DNA of 64,000 nucleotides from Zingiber officinale (taxonomy: Eukaryota; Streptophyta; Magnoliopsida; Zingiberales; Zingiberaceae): the NCBI RefSeq assembly GCF_018446385.1, contig NC_055988.1, positions 166,554,837-166,618,836 of the forward strand. The letters are read 5' to 3'. The translations under genes were made by a program, and so were the position numbers. The notes under the pieces are model-generated. The model saw nothing but the letters and a program-made list of their open reading frames with translations. It searched no databases and was not told the origin of the DNA. Of the stretch, positions 23,835 to 36,310 are shown piece by piece. Each line of letters begins with the position of its first letter. Position 1 is the first letter of the stretch.

Positions 23835-26800
23835 ATGGGCAGCAACGCACGAAACAAGCCGATCCGAGGCTTCCGGAAGCCCCGCCGCTCGTTGAAGAAC
23901 CCGCCGGACTCCGCCTCCACGGCCTCCGATCCTGCCATCGACGCCCCTTCCTCCTTGCCTCCCAATCCCGCCCCTTCCTCCTTGGGTCACCCGGATCCAG
24001 ACCCCGGATTCGGCATCCCTAACCCATCCTATGCCCCCGGTCCCTACGACGACGCCGGGTGGGGATACTTCACGGAGGAGCAGCTAGAAGAACACCTCCT
24101 TGGAAACCTTGACCTTGTCTACAGGGAGGCGATTTCGCGGCTGGTGGCTCTGGGCTATGACGAGGACGCGGCGCTCCGCGCTGTCCTCTGCAATGGCTAT
24201 TGCTACGGATCGATGGACGTGCTCTCCAATATCCTCCAGAACGCCATCGCCTATCTCAGCACGCCATTGCCTCGGAAGGATTCCTCCGCGGTCGTCCCTG
24301 CCGCAGCGAATGGATTCACTGACCTCCGCCATCTCCAGGAACACTCACTCGCAGGCTTGGTTTGTCTTCTCCAGCAGATGCGCCCTAATCTTACCCGTGG
24401 CGACGCCATGTGGTGCCTTTTGATGAGCGATCTGCAGGTTGGTCGCGCCAGCATTATTGAGATCCCGTTCTTGTCGCTGCCGCCGTCGGCTACTGCACAT
24501 CCATCTCCTACCCTGGACCCACCTCCTTCTCCTGTGACCGCATCCATCACCCGAGATGACGAGTTGAGAAATCCCTCCTTTAGTCTTTGCAAATCTGATG
24601 AAGCTGCTACGGTGGCCCCAGCTGTTTTTGGTGGTGATATTGCTGCCGATCCTCGGCGCTATGCTCTTCATCCTTCTATGAAGTCTGCCATGAGGCGGAA
24701 TGCAACGTCGTTTACTCCGACTTCTGGTTTTCGTCCATTTTTAAAGCTATCGACACCTCAAAAGATCTCTAATTTTCCGTCAGAGCAGCTGCCGCCGAAG
24801 GTAGATAGCGGCACTGCCGCCGCTGCCGATAGAAGGGAGAATGACTCCTCTTCGGATCTCAGCGCAGTGGATTCCGTACTAAAGGCTTTGGAAGGCATGA
24901 ATCTAGAAGAAAATGGTTCAGGGGATCCCAAGAAAGACGTGATCTTGGACGTTATTAACCAGATTCGGGATCTTGAGGCCCAGGTAAAGGAGAGGAAGGA
25001 GTGGGCTCAGCAGAAGGCACTGCAGGCTGCTCGCAAGCTGAGCAATGACCTCACAGAGCTGAGGCTGCTGAGGATGGAAAGGGAGGAGAACTTGCGGTTA
25101 AAAAAGGGAAATCATACATTAGAGGATGCCACTATGAAGCGGCTTACTGGGATGGAAGGTGCACTAAAGAAGGTGAGTGGGCAGGTGGACCGATCAAATG
25201 CTGTCGTACGACGGCTGGAGACGGAGAATGCTGAGATGCGAGCTGAGATAGAAGCTTCCAAGTTGAGTGCATCAGAGTCAGTAAGGACATGTGCTGAAGT
25301 GTCTAGGAGGGAGAAGAAGTATCTTAAAAAGCTGATGGCTTGGGAGAAGCAAAGGGAGAAAATGCAGAAAGAAATTGCAGAGGAGAAGAAGAAGATCAAG
25401 CAGATGCAAAAGAAATTTGATGAAGCCAGGGATGCAACAAAGGAATATGAGGTAGGCCTAAATCGAATTCAATTATTGTTTGTTATAAAATGCTAATCTT
25501 TTTTGGAATATTTTTAGTTAAATATCATCATAGTTCATTCATTGATTATATTAACTTCTTTAAATATTTGAGATCTCAGATAATAAGAGCAGACAACAAA
25601 TTACAAATTTAATTTCATCATTGAATATAAAATTATCCAAGTAGTGATAAACAAGGAGGATGGGTTTTTAAAAGTTTGAGATTTTTAATGATTTTATTTT
25701 GGTAAGAGTTCCTCTTTAGGAGAATAAAGTTTTAAGAAAATGTTTTAAGATGGTAATTGTTTGCTTTAACTCATTGAATAGTTTTGGTACATATAGTTTT
25801 GCTAGGATATTTTAGATTGTTTTTAGGTTAGGCTTGTAAAGACTAAAGAGGTCCAATTCTTCATCTTATGGCCATCTTTTAATTTAATAAAAACTCCACT
25901 TATGCCTTGTGCCATGTCAATTTCGTCCCAATTATTTGTGTGAGTTTGGGTTAATTTTTTGTGCTACATGAATTAGTTTTCACTGTATGCTTTGTTTATT
26001 TGGAGGGGAAGAAGTAGATGGGAAATGAAATAGTACAGGAAAGAGGAAAGAAAGAAATGAGTTGAATTATCTTATTTTCACTTTTTTTCATCTATCTTGT
26101 TGGGAAGAATTGAAGGAAGAGATGCACTCTCATTTATTTGTTCTTACAAAATGTATAAATTTCATTTCCATTCTTTTCTATCTGATTGGAACTACAAGAG
26201 ATGGATGGAACTAAATTATTCTCTTCTCTATTTTCTCCAATGTAAATAAGAGAAATTGATCATGTTGTTCCATTTCCTTTCTTTTCTTCTCTATCTAATT
26301 TCCATTTAAGTAGACACAGGATTAGAAGACTCAGATTTTAGTTATCACATTCAAAATGGGGTTAGATTTCAAGGGTCTTATGATGCTTCAAACTTCCAAT
26401 TCTGTTTGTTTTGTTTATTGTTTATTGTTTATTGTTTATTGCACCAAAACAAAAGGCTTGAGTCACTATTTGTCTCCTTAACATGGCACCGACCTACCCA
26501 ACATGATAGATGTTCTTGGTTTCTCTTTGCACCAAAATTATTGGTGATTGCTCTATCACTTTTTAATTGTTGAATATGTTACTACTATTTGCACAGTGTT
26601 CATAATATCGGATTCAACTTGACATGGTCTTTTCTTCATATGATCTTCCTAGGTAAATTAACTTTATTATTTATTCATTTGACTTTGTAGATTAACTCAA
26701 GATTCAACAGTAATTCAAACTACTGAAATTTTTATTTCACATAATTTTCTCTATCATATTTTAAGGAAGACAATTTCCTTCAGTAATTTTCTAGTATTGT

Positions 26801-29138
26801 GATGCTTTATCGTTAGCATGCATACACGCATCAATGCAACTACTATTTTGAAGACCAACATGGTATTTTGTCTCACCGTACCATCTTGATTTCGTTCAGG
26901 AATCTACCAACTTCTAACAGTTGTTTGACATAAAAGTTCCATTATATACTTCATCCTTCTCATTAGAAGATTTTCTGAAATTATTAATTAGCATGCATAC
27001 ACACATCAATGCAACTACTATTTTGAAGGACAACATGGTATTTTGTTGCACCGCACCATCTTGATTTCGTTCAGGAATCTACCAACTTCTAACAGCTGTT
27101 TGACATAAAAATTCCATTATATACTTCATCCTTCTCATTAGAAGATTTTCTGAAATTATTAACTTGTTTATAAAGGAGAAGGGAGCCTTGGTGCAACGGT
27201 GAAATTGTTGCTGTGTGACTGGTCATGAATTCGAGTTCTAGAAATAACCTCTTGCAATGTAGAGCAAGGTTGCATACATATATCCTTTCTCGGACCCTAC
27301 ATTGGTAGGAGATTCATATTCCGGATTGTCCTTTATTAATTTCTTGTTTATAAAGGTGACTTTACACATGAAGAAGCTGAGATCTATCAAGGCTTAGATT
27401 CCTATGGGGATAGGAAGGGAAAGGAATGAGCTAGGGAAAAGAAATTGAGGAAATGAATGGAAAAATATTCTTCTAGTTTGTGATTCCTTGGGACAAAGCT
27501 GGTGAAAACACCAGAACAGTAATCTGAAATGTGGTAAAATCATCAACCCGCGCGACAACTCTCTTTCATCCTGCTCTCCTCCCAAGGAATTTCCATGCCC
27601 TTTTCCTTAGCTGGTCCTACCTTTAGTAAATTGATTCTAACGGTCTGATTACTTAGATGGGAGATATGGGAAATGATCATAAAATTACAGATGAAACTCA
27701 ACTCTGTCATTTACGTACAACCTTTATCTCTTTTCCCTGATTAATTTCATCCAAGTAATCAGATCCTTAGTGTAGAATCTGTCTGTTATGTGAAAAGCAG
27801 ATAAGGGTTCGAGAATATAATTAGGATTTAGAATTAATAAATGATGAAAGTGTAATTTCATGTTGATTATATTCTTGTCATATTGGCGAAGAAATAATCA
27901 TGAACTACCTGTTTTCTGCCTATATCATATTTCTAATTTTCTAAGTACAGAATATGAATTAGATTAAGGTGTAAGCAGTTACAGTTTGGACCAGTTTTTA
28001 CCTTGAAATCAGTTAAAATAATTGATCCAACAGAATATGATTAAATACCACTTAATCAGATCCATTGCAGCTGCAGCCACAGAGTTAGCCGATGCTTATT
28101 CCTAAGGTCCTGTCATTGCTTCTTCTCGGAGAAAATTAGTCCACGACTTGTTGGCCTTCTTCCTCCATGAGGCCTAATCAAGCTTTCATTCTTTGTGGAA
28201 AATTCCCTATTGTTGCCTCCCATAGTGGTCATGTCTCACCCCGAGTCTGTTCAAACTTGCTTGAACATGAAATAATTCCTTGTGGAAGAGTAGAGTACCT
28301 GGTTAATGTCGAAGTTTTTTGAGGTAGCAATGAAGTATCCGTCAAATGAATCGATGTTACGGCATGTAGCAGTCTTGGAGAACCCACTTACATGAGGTGT
28401 TTTTAAGGAACTAACAGCACCTTCACAACACCTTGGGCTTGCTTTGCTGTAAGTCATGCAATCATCAAGCTCTAAGTTATCAAGCAGGAGAGCTTACGAT
28501 TTGGTCAATTTGATTTAGTCCAAATTTAATCGAAGCTGCATATATGCCCCCTTCTAATTTCACCTAGGCCAGACCGGTTTTGTTATTTCTCCATGTTTAG
28601 TAGTTGTTTGATTTGGTAGCAGGTACACTTTTGATGTTTAAGTTTTAACATGCAGGTGAAGTGGAAACAAGAGAATAAGGCTAACGAAGAAGCTGTCAAA
28701 TTAGCTGAGGAAGAACGTAGAGCCAAAGAAGCAGCTAAGGTGAATGCCAGCCGAAGACAAGAATTGCTGCGCCGAAAGATCGAGTTAGACTTTCAGCGTC
28801 ACAAGGACGATATCCAGAGGCTTGAGGAAGAATTTGCTCGTCTCAAAGCATATGCAGTTCCAAATACAATGACGTCTCCGTCAATTGATTCAGAAGCCAA
28901 TCCTGTTAAAGAGGCCAATGCCAAGCCACTCACTTGCAACTCTCCTAAAACAATGCATCGCAACAGGGCGTGCGTCGTTTGTGCAAAAGAAGAGGTCTCT
29001 GTCGTCTTCTTGCCCTGTTCGCATCAGGTTCTTTGTGCGAGTTGCAATGAGAACCATGAGAAGGCAGCAAAAACTTGTTGCCCTTGTTGCCATATCAGAA
29101 TCGAGGAGAGGATACGGGTGTTTGGCGCCAGCTCGTAG
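23835..29138 (+). CDS. RING-type E3 ubiquitin ligase, MIP1/RF298-like
   Basis: Two exons, 23835-25451 and 28656-29138, joined in phase (GAG|GTAGGC donor, TGCAG|GTGAAG acceptor), give about 699 residues. Residues 78-140 contain the WGYFTEEQLEE start and the LVALGYDEDAALRAVL UBA-like helix pair typical of plant MND1-interacting protein 1 and RF298/RF4 ligases. A long coiled coil spans about 364-605, crossing the exon junction. The C-terminal RING-HC has C645, C648, C660, H662, C666, C669, C681 and C684 and ends close to the C-terminus, as in the family. The start was chosen at MGSNARNKPIRG because relatives begin MGC-basic at this distance; an upstream in-frame ATG lies at 23661. The family is expected to transfer ubiquitin with an E2; its targets cannot be read here. 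The coding sequence is intact. The single 3.2 kb intron carries a tandem duplication and a SINE. Confidence 0.9.
26813..27162. repeat. 175-bp tandem duplication in the RING gene intron
   Basis: Two adjoining copies of 175 bp, each starting TTAGCATGCATACAC and ending GAAATTATTAA, with only a few differences. The duplication ends exactly where the SINE target duplication begins. Confidence 0.92.
27177..27342 (+). mobile_element. Au-like tRNA-derived SINE
   Basis: The head GGAGCCTTGGTGCAACGG and a B-box-like TTCGAGTTCT match the Au SINE pattern known from many flowering plants, and the body retains CCTCTTGCA and CTTTCTCGGACCC phrases. The element ends near GTCCTTT. The 14-bp direct repeat CTTGTTTATAAAGG flanks it at 27163-27176 and 27343-27356, proof of target-primed insertion. 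It lies in sense orientation in the intron of the RING gene. Divergence from the usual sequence suggests an old copy. Confidence 0.85.
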
Positions 29139-30379
29139 ATACAATGCTGGTGCTAGCGATCAACAACAATGCCTTATACATATAGAGACCTTGGCCATTT
29201 GGCTTTGCTATGGCATGTTGTGCTTGTGTTACATGCTGAATAAAACTCATACTGAATGAATGAAAGATGAATAAGGAACTCTGCTGCAATATGTGGCACT
29301 CTAGGACTCCCTAGATTTGTGCCTTTCATGTGGACTTTCATCTGAATATCTTGGATTGAAGACTCAAATTCGATTTGAAGCTGAAAATATAAATGATGGC
29401 TCGAGCTTAGTTGGAAATGAAATTTGAGCTTTACAAATGATGGCTCGAATGATTTAAATGTGAGTTTGGTTTCAGTTATTTGAATACTAATTTAAGCATA
29501 TTTAACTTTAAATTATATAAAAATAAATAGAGATCAATTTGAGTTTCGTTCATATATGAATAATTGAATAAAATATTATAGATTTAAATTTAATTTGAAA
29601 AAAAAATATCGAACACGTTTTAGTTCCACTCGATTCGTTTGCACCTACTAAAGAAGCGTGTTATTAGTCATTTTGTTTGGTTTGTGAAAAGCTTTTATCT
29701 TTATTTTATCTATATATATTACATAAAAGGGTGTTGACCTTTTTCAAGGACAAAAGAAATTATTATGTTAATTTTGAAAAATAAAAATAGAAAATAGTGG
29801 GTTGACAATTTGAAATAATTATAAAAGGAAGGATTGGCATATATGCTAAACCCTTTTAACATTGAGCGAAGTATATATTTTTTAAAATATTAAAAAAAGA
29901 AAAAAATGGTAAGGTAATTATGCTGGATTTCAGCGCTCCTGTCAATCCATCCAATGTCAATACGAAGAAGATAATTTATAGATAACTATTATCTTTTTAA
30001 ATAGTAATTGACACATGAGAAAAATATTTATTTTGATTATATTAAAATTTAAATTCTAGATATTATGATGACTTTATATGCTAGTCGCTACATTGTTCCA
30101 AAAGGACAGAAGAAAAAGACGAGATAATAAGCATTATGTCTCTTTTAAAAGATGTATCTAATAAATAATAAAAAAATATTTTCTAATAATAATTATGTCT
30201 CTTTTGACAGAAATATTTAATATTTTCTGGAATAATTTATTCCTCCATGTGGTCACGTAATTTCCGCGAGAGGTCTAAATGGATCGGGCCTGGAGGGTGA
30301 AGCCCAAATAAAGGCTTCCTTGCAGCGGAAGGGCCACAAGCTTCCGATAAAAGGGCAGCCAAGCTTTTGAGTTACCTGG
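29139..30379. other. 3' UTR of the RING gene and intergenic region
   Basis: A canonical AATAAA lies at 29239-29244, 100 bp after the stop codon, a plausible poly(A) signal. The rest, to the GC-richer leader of the next gene at about 30380, is AT-rich with no gene or clear transposon boundary seen. Confidence 0.6.
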
Positions 30380-32104
30380 TTGGCCATTTTGTCGCTCGGG
30401 GCGAGATCTGTGAAACCGTAGGAGGGCACAGAGCGGTCTCTGCCCTCAGCATCAGCGGTCAAGTTCGTGTTCTCCTCGCCTATCGATCGCGAGGATTTGG
30501 TGAGTAGTTTGCTACTTTGAATCTCTGTATATCTTAATTTGTGCGAAGAAGGTTACTTGCTAGGTCAAGCTGTCGCAGATCTAGAGGAGTTCTTGCGTTT
30601 TGGAAATAAACCCTTTAAAATCCTATTTTGACACTTGACACTAATTATATTGCCCATATAATTTCTCGATTTTCTCTTCTGCATCTAAATAATAAAGGAT
30701 TGAGATTTCAAAATCAGATTGATTTTGTGTTGTCCTGGTAATTTATGTTTTTTTATTTCTTCACTTGATTTTTGACCCTTATGTGCGTCTAGATTTCATG
30801 ATGTCGTAAGAATCTCACATGCTATCTTTTTTCAACTTCGCAAAGATCTTGAGAGAACAGTTTATTGCTAGCTTCCATATTTAGTTAATATGCTGTTTAA
30901 TTGGTCAAGCACTGAAATAGCTACCGGTTGCAGGTTAGATGCTACATGTTTGAAATTATGTATCTAAAAAAGTTGGAAGCAAATGTCTGTTACCGCATCT
31001 CACTGGAATCTTAGATGTACACATGCTTAACTCTATTATGTAGCTAAAGTAATTATTAATTGGGAAGACAATGTAATCACTAGTCTGTAGATCATAGAAG
31101 ATATGGGCTAAACCTATTTAAAAAAAGTGAAGATTGTGCTATATTCTGAAACAGGTAAAATGAACATAAATTATTACCTTTTCATTGTTATCTTTGAGCA
31201 AAATTGTGAGAGCGTCATTTTTGACTTTGGCTAAAAAAATTCATATGATATGGTATATGTGCTTTATAGGCGAGAGTATTAGGTAGCAAAAAATAAAACA
31301 TACAGAAAGCTAATTTAGTCTTTATGAGAATGTTGGAATGGATATGGAGAGATAAGGTAAAAAATATTACTATTTTTGGATGTACTCCTATAGATAGTAA
31401 ACCGAGAGAAACTAGATTAAAATTAAGATGGCATGAGCATATTCAATGATAAATAATAAATTGCATGGTTAAATAAGTTGAATTAGTTATAGGTGAAGGT
31501 GTAAAAGTGGTAAAGAAAGACTAGTAAGACCTCTATATAACATTATTACCAGATTTTGGATGCTATTTTTTTCTCCTGATCCTTGGATTATGTAAAATCT
31601 TAGTAGTTATCTTTGATTGAAGTTTTTTTTTTTTCCTTTTAGCATTGGTAAGCAAGTCAGTTGGTGCATGCAAGCCACCATCTTTTAGAGTGAAGTTATT
31701 AACTTGTGGTTTGCATTTTGAGTGTATTATTCCTCTTTTTTTCTATGTAGGCGGAATTCAAAACCGATTAATTTATCTTTAGGATAATCCAAAGTCTAAA
31801 TGCTTCGAGCTTTAAATTTTTTATCTAGAGCTCTTTAGCAATAAAATATCTGTATAATAGACTCCAAATAATTAGGATTCCCAGCTTGTTGTCTTGGTTA
31901 TTGTGAAGCTATCGTAGGAATTGTCTTTTCTAATTTAATAAGCCCTACCCAAGTTGAAATATTCATTTGTGCAATTACTTTATAAAGATATAGTCACTTG
32001 GCCACGGAAATTTATTCTTTATGTGAACTGCACAGTTTCAACTTGTAGTTATTCTAAACCAGTTGTTTCTTTGCAGGTTATTTTTAATCGCCTAGCTTGC
32101 CAAG
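30380..32104 (+). other. 5' leader exon and leader intron of the GOT1 gene
   Basis: A GC-rich untranslated exon ends at 30499 (GATTTG|GTGAGT) and resumes after TTTGCAG at 32077, 28 bp before the start codon. The resulting leader intron is 1577 bp, a common arrangement in plant housekeeping genes where it can boost expression. The transcription start is not identified. Confidence 0.6.
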
Positions 32105-33944
32105 ATGGTTTCTTTTGAGATGAATGATCAAAAAAGTAAAGTCCTGTCCTTTTCTAAGAACCTGATTGTTCTTTTGTCGCACATTGTTTTATTTACATAA
32201 TATCTAGTCAAATATTTTTAAATTCGGTAAAAGACCTAGTACAAATTATTGCTATCACAGGTTCTACTGGTCTTATTTTAAACCGAATAATTTTTACCAA
32301 CATTTCATCATCATATGATATCCATTTCTATGTTGAGGATTTGACATCATAATAGTCGCTATCATTCCTTATCTAAACCAAGTTTTGAAACAAGTTCACC
32401 GATATTAGAGCATCCACATCAGCTACCTTATCCAAAGATTTTATCCTAAATTTTGGATAGAGTAACTAAAAAGCCTTTGCATCAGCTACCCTTTCTATTC
32501 CCTAAATTTAGATTTGATGAATAGTGATTCTCTAAATTTAGGAAATGAAACCTCTACCCTAAAAAGTAAAATAATATTTTTTTCAATCACTCTCCTTCCA
32601 CTGATTTTTTTCAATTTCTCTCCTTCCACTCATTCCATAAATATAATAATAAAAAATAAAAGAAAGAGAAAAAAATAATAAAAAGTTAAAGATAATGGAA
32701 ATTTTAGAATAGTTGATGTAGTGTGAAGTTAAAAGTGATTATCTAAATTTAATAAAGTAAGTTAGTTATCCTAAATTTTAGATACAGTGATAGGGAAATT
32801 GATATGGATGCTCTTATAACATAAGGGAACCAATAAAACCCATTGTCGAGCAACCATCTAATGAAATTATTCCTAGGTTATCAATTGATTTTGTGATTGC
32901 TTCTGTCTTTTTTGTCAAAGCATATTAGTTGTTAATATGATATTATTTTACCTTTTAAGCCAGCAATGTTTTCTCCTTGTTCGAAGTAGTTAAAAGACTT
33001 TACCATAGACACATTAATCCAAGATCAAATCTAAGTCATTACAAGATTGCTGTACGATACCGTTATAACAGAACTTAGCTGGTATCTATTTGTCTTTTTG
33101 AATTTTTTTTTTTTTTTTGTGAATTCCATAGTTATGTGGATTCAGTTATTTACTAATCTCTGTATATATCCCATACTTTGTTCTTATACACGGCAACAGA
33201 GATTGGGCTGGGGCTTACAGGGTTTGGTGTTTTCTTCTCGATCCTTGGAATAATATTTTTCTTCGACAAGGGCCTTTTGGCAATGGGTAATGTAAGTCTT
33301 TATTGTTTTTTTGGGTCCAATTGGGGCCCTAAGGCTGTATAATAAGTTTCTTGTTTCTTGAATACTAATGCCTCATTGCTCTTTTTCTGTGGACTCTCAG
33401 ATTCTCTTCCTTTCCGGTCTGATGTTGACCATCGGACTAAAATCGACAATGCAATTCTTCGCCAAACCTAAGAACTACAAGGTTTGCCCACACTATTTGT
33501 CGATCCAAAATCAAAGCATTTACATTTGACTGATCGGTTCCTCTGCCGATTCCAAAGGGAACAATCTCATTCGGAGTTGGCTTCTTTATGGTATTGATTG
33601 GATGGCCTGTTTTCGGCATGATTCTCGAGTTGTATGGATTCTTCGTTCTCTTCAGGTTTAACTTCTTCATCCACGCAACTTTTCCGTAGTTGGCATCGAA
33701 CGGTTTGCTGAAACTCTTCGATCCTGACCTGATTTCTTTGCAGCGGCTTTTGGCCAACCCTCTCAATTTTCCTGCAACGGATTCCCGTTCTCGGATGGAT
33801 ATTCCAACAGCCCTTCGTCAGATCAGTGAGCATCTATCCAAACCTCGATCGCTTACGAACTCTTAATTCACTTATTTACTGTATGCCAACCTCTTTCCTC
33901 TTCAGTTCTTCGATCGCTATAGAGGCAAACGAGTTCCAGTTTAG
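32105..33944 (+). CDS. GOT1: GOT1-family Golgi vesicle transport protein
   Basis: Six coding exons, 32105-32135, 33200-33291, 33401-33481, 33558-33655, 33744-33825 and 33906-33944, all with GT-AG borders and compatible phases, encode 140 residues, the normal length of plant GOT1. The N-terminus MVSFEMNDQKKIGLGLTGFG and the C-terminus FFDRYRGKRVPV are those of the Got1/Sft2-like family. Four hydrophobic segments lie at about 12-32, 38-56, 70-90 and 92-116, with both ends expected in the cytosol. Family members are small Golgi membrane proteins assisting ER-to-Golgi and intra-Golgi vesicle fusion. The gene has no in-frame stop or frameshift. The exons are too short for simple ORF scans. Intron 1 holds a Tourist-like MITE at 32408-32813. 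Expression is probably constitutive, which is inferred from the family. Confidence 0.93.
32408..32813. mobile_element. Tourist-like MITE in GOT1 intron 1, TSD TTA
   Basis: Terminal inverted repeats GAGCATCCACATCAGCTACC (left) and its imperfect complement ending GGATGCTC (right) are flanked by TTA at 32405-32407 and 32814-32816. The 406-bp length, AT-rich body and TTA target fit non-autonomous PIF/Harbinger elements. Confidence 0.8.
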
Positions 33945-35559
33945 CATCGACTCGTCGTCAGTGTACGCTGCTGAATCCATGTAAATTTGAAAAAGATGGA
34001 GAAGTTCAGGTCATTGCACTCTCGATAGCAATCGTTATCGGCTTAGGTATCTTCTACATTACATTCATTTTGTCAAATACCATATTTTTTTAAATGTTGA
34101 TTGATGTTTTGCTTTCACTATGCATTATCGCAGATGTTTTACATCCTATAGAAAATTTCAGTTGTTTTTTTTTTTCTTTCTCGAATTAAGTTCAAATTAT
34201 TCTCCAATCAAATGATCCCACAATTGGTCTAATCGTTTGGTCCGACAAGTGTGTTTCATCTGATGGGTTCACTAGTTCGGCAACTATACTTGTTCGACTG
34301 GTTTGAACGCTCATTCGATCTTACCAAGTTGGTCTAGCTTATGTAGTTAAACCAACTTGACTAGTTAACTAGTTGTTCACTTTGCCCCATAAGCCATCTA
34401 GGCTAATCGTTTTATTGACTAGGCCTAATTCATTAACTCAACTAAACTTGCATATACCATTCAACTCACTAAACTTACTTTGTTCGACCGACCCAGTCAA
34501 TCTCTCCGACTTTACTCTAGTCAAATCTTCTCCGCTCATCTCATTTCACCTAATTGCCTAGCTTAACACACACTTGAACTCTGTTTTTTAAAAAATTGCA
34601 TAACGTTATAAATATTTTATTTAAAAATAATATATATTTTTAAGGGGGTTAAAAATATAATTGAATTAAACTTAAAGTAACTTATAAATTACTTTTTTTT
34701 AAAAAAAAAAAAAACTTTTGTCACAATCCATGTGATGGGGGCACAAGCTTGGCTTGTACACCATTTTATTGTTTACCCTCAACTGCAAGCTTAATCTTAA
34801 GCATGCATCCCTTTCTTTCTACGCCACGTTAGTCTTCTGAAATGAAGAATTTTATCTAGTGTTTTAATGTTCCACATCAAATGTTAGAGAGTATTTTGCA
34901 AAATTATTAAATTTTAAGGATATTCTTAAAAGAAAATGTAGTTTATCTATTTTATTCGCCATTTTCTAAAAAGTGGTGATTTTTTTCAAAGAACGTATCC
35001 TATGTTTTTTTTTATTTATCAAAATGTGTATTTCTTTTTTAAAATAGCTTTTTTGTTAAGAGAATAAAAATATAAAAAAAATTAATGGACGACGTGGCCA
35101 CATCTGGTGGTCTGGACGGCAAGTTGCTTAGATAGGGTCAACCTGGATTTTTAAAGTTTAGATGTGATTTTTATAAATTTTATAAAAATTTAATTGTATG
35201 TGAATTAAATTTTTATAGAATTTTAAAAAATAATATGATATTTAAATTTAATTTTTTAAAATTTTATTAAAAAAAATTCATATCTAAAGTTTCAATAGAT
35301 TTCCTATATTCTTTTAGAATTTCTTAAATATAAATTTAAACCAAAGTCTCTAAACATTTAGTTTAACTTTAAAAATAAAATAAAAAATTTACTCCTCATC
35401 CTTTATATTTCTATAAAATTTAAATTAATTTAATTTTTTAAGAATAAGTTGTTTTTCTTCTCGATCCTATAATCCATAAGCTCGGATATTTAATTTTGAG
35501 TTTCTCTTATTTTTCTGATTATGTCACTTGAATTTTACTGTTTGTGTTAATCTATTACG
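33945..35559. other. 3' UTR of GOT1 and AT-rich intergenic DNA
   Basis: Mostly AT-rich. Around 34190-34560 is a stretch rich in short phrases built on TTGACTAG/CTAGTCAA-like words, probably a decayed repeat. A 62-residue open frame at 34373-34561 has no recognisable domain. No gene supported. Confidence 0.5.
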
Positions 35560-36310
35560 AGGAGAGGCTCCTACGGCTGGAAAAGGGCACTGAAACTAGT
35601 GAAGAGGGACGAGAAGAGATTTATTTATTTATTTAAGTGGGTTTGGAGAAGAAATAGAGGAGAGATGAAAAAAATTGCGAGGAGACCTGCTGGGGATAGA
35701 TGCTGGACTTTGTTATTTCTCGAGGAGGACAACAACTAATTTGTTGTTGCCGCTGCAAGAGCAAAGGAAGCTTATTGTCCTTGAAATTAAGGAGAAGGAA
35801 AGTGCGTTCGGGAGAAACCGGGTAGAAGATGTGAGCAGCAAATACACTGCTTTTGATAGTCAGCAAAAGAAGAATAAAGAGGGATTGAAGCATGTTTTAT
35901 GTTGATGAAGGAGCAAATTTAATTGATTTGGAGGGAGACGAATGATGCCTAAGGGGCGCTGAAGAAGAAGAGCAACTGCTCTTGGTTGGAAGAAGAAGAG
36001 GTTGCTGGTTGCTGGTTCCTGGAAAAATAGGAAAAAGAGAGGCTGGAAGAGGGCAGGGCTGAGAAGGAGCAGAGCTGAAATTGAGGACAAACTGCTGGTA
36101 ATTGCTGGAAAAGGGCAGCACTTTGTGAAAGGAAAGTTGCTGCTATGGTTGCTGTTAGCAAGAAGAAGAAGAATGAGATGGGGTGCTGGAAGAGGGTAGT
36201 GAAGGTTGTTGGTCGTGTGGCTTGGAGAAGAAGGAGAGTCTGGGATGTAGAGATCTGATATTGCTGGTAGAAGATGGAGGATAAAAGGTGAAGGAAGAGA
36301 TCTGCTACCT
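35560..36310. repeat. Purine-rich block with recurring GCTGGAAGAG words
   Basis: Strongly strand-asymmetric sequence (A and G on the plus strand) with many copies of GCTGGAAGA- and AAGAAGAAG-like words. Several overlapping open frames exist on both strands as a result of the composition; none shows a known domain. It may be the decayed leader of a retrotransposon, but no terminal repeats were found. Confidence 0.5.

Noticed and set aside
27177-27260. Possible tRNA gene
   Set aside because: A- and B-box-like sequences are present, but the cloverleaf cannot be completed and the whole is a SINE with a 14-bp target duplication.
33437-33833. 109- and 88-residue minus-strand frames
   Set aside because: They are antisense to exons 3-5 of the GOT1 gene, whose plus-strand exons match a known protein end to end.
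35633-36199. Cluster of frames in the purine-rich block
   Set aside because: Frames on opposite strands translate the same GAAGAAG/CTTCTTC composition; no start context, splice sites or domain seen.
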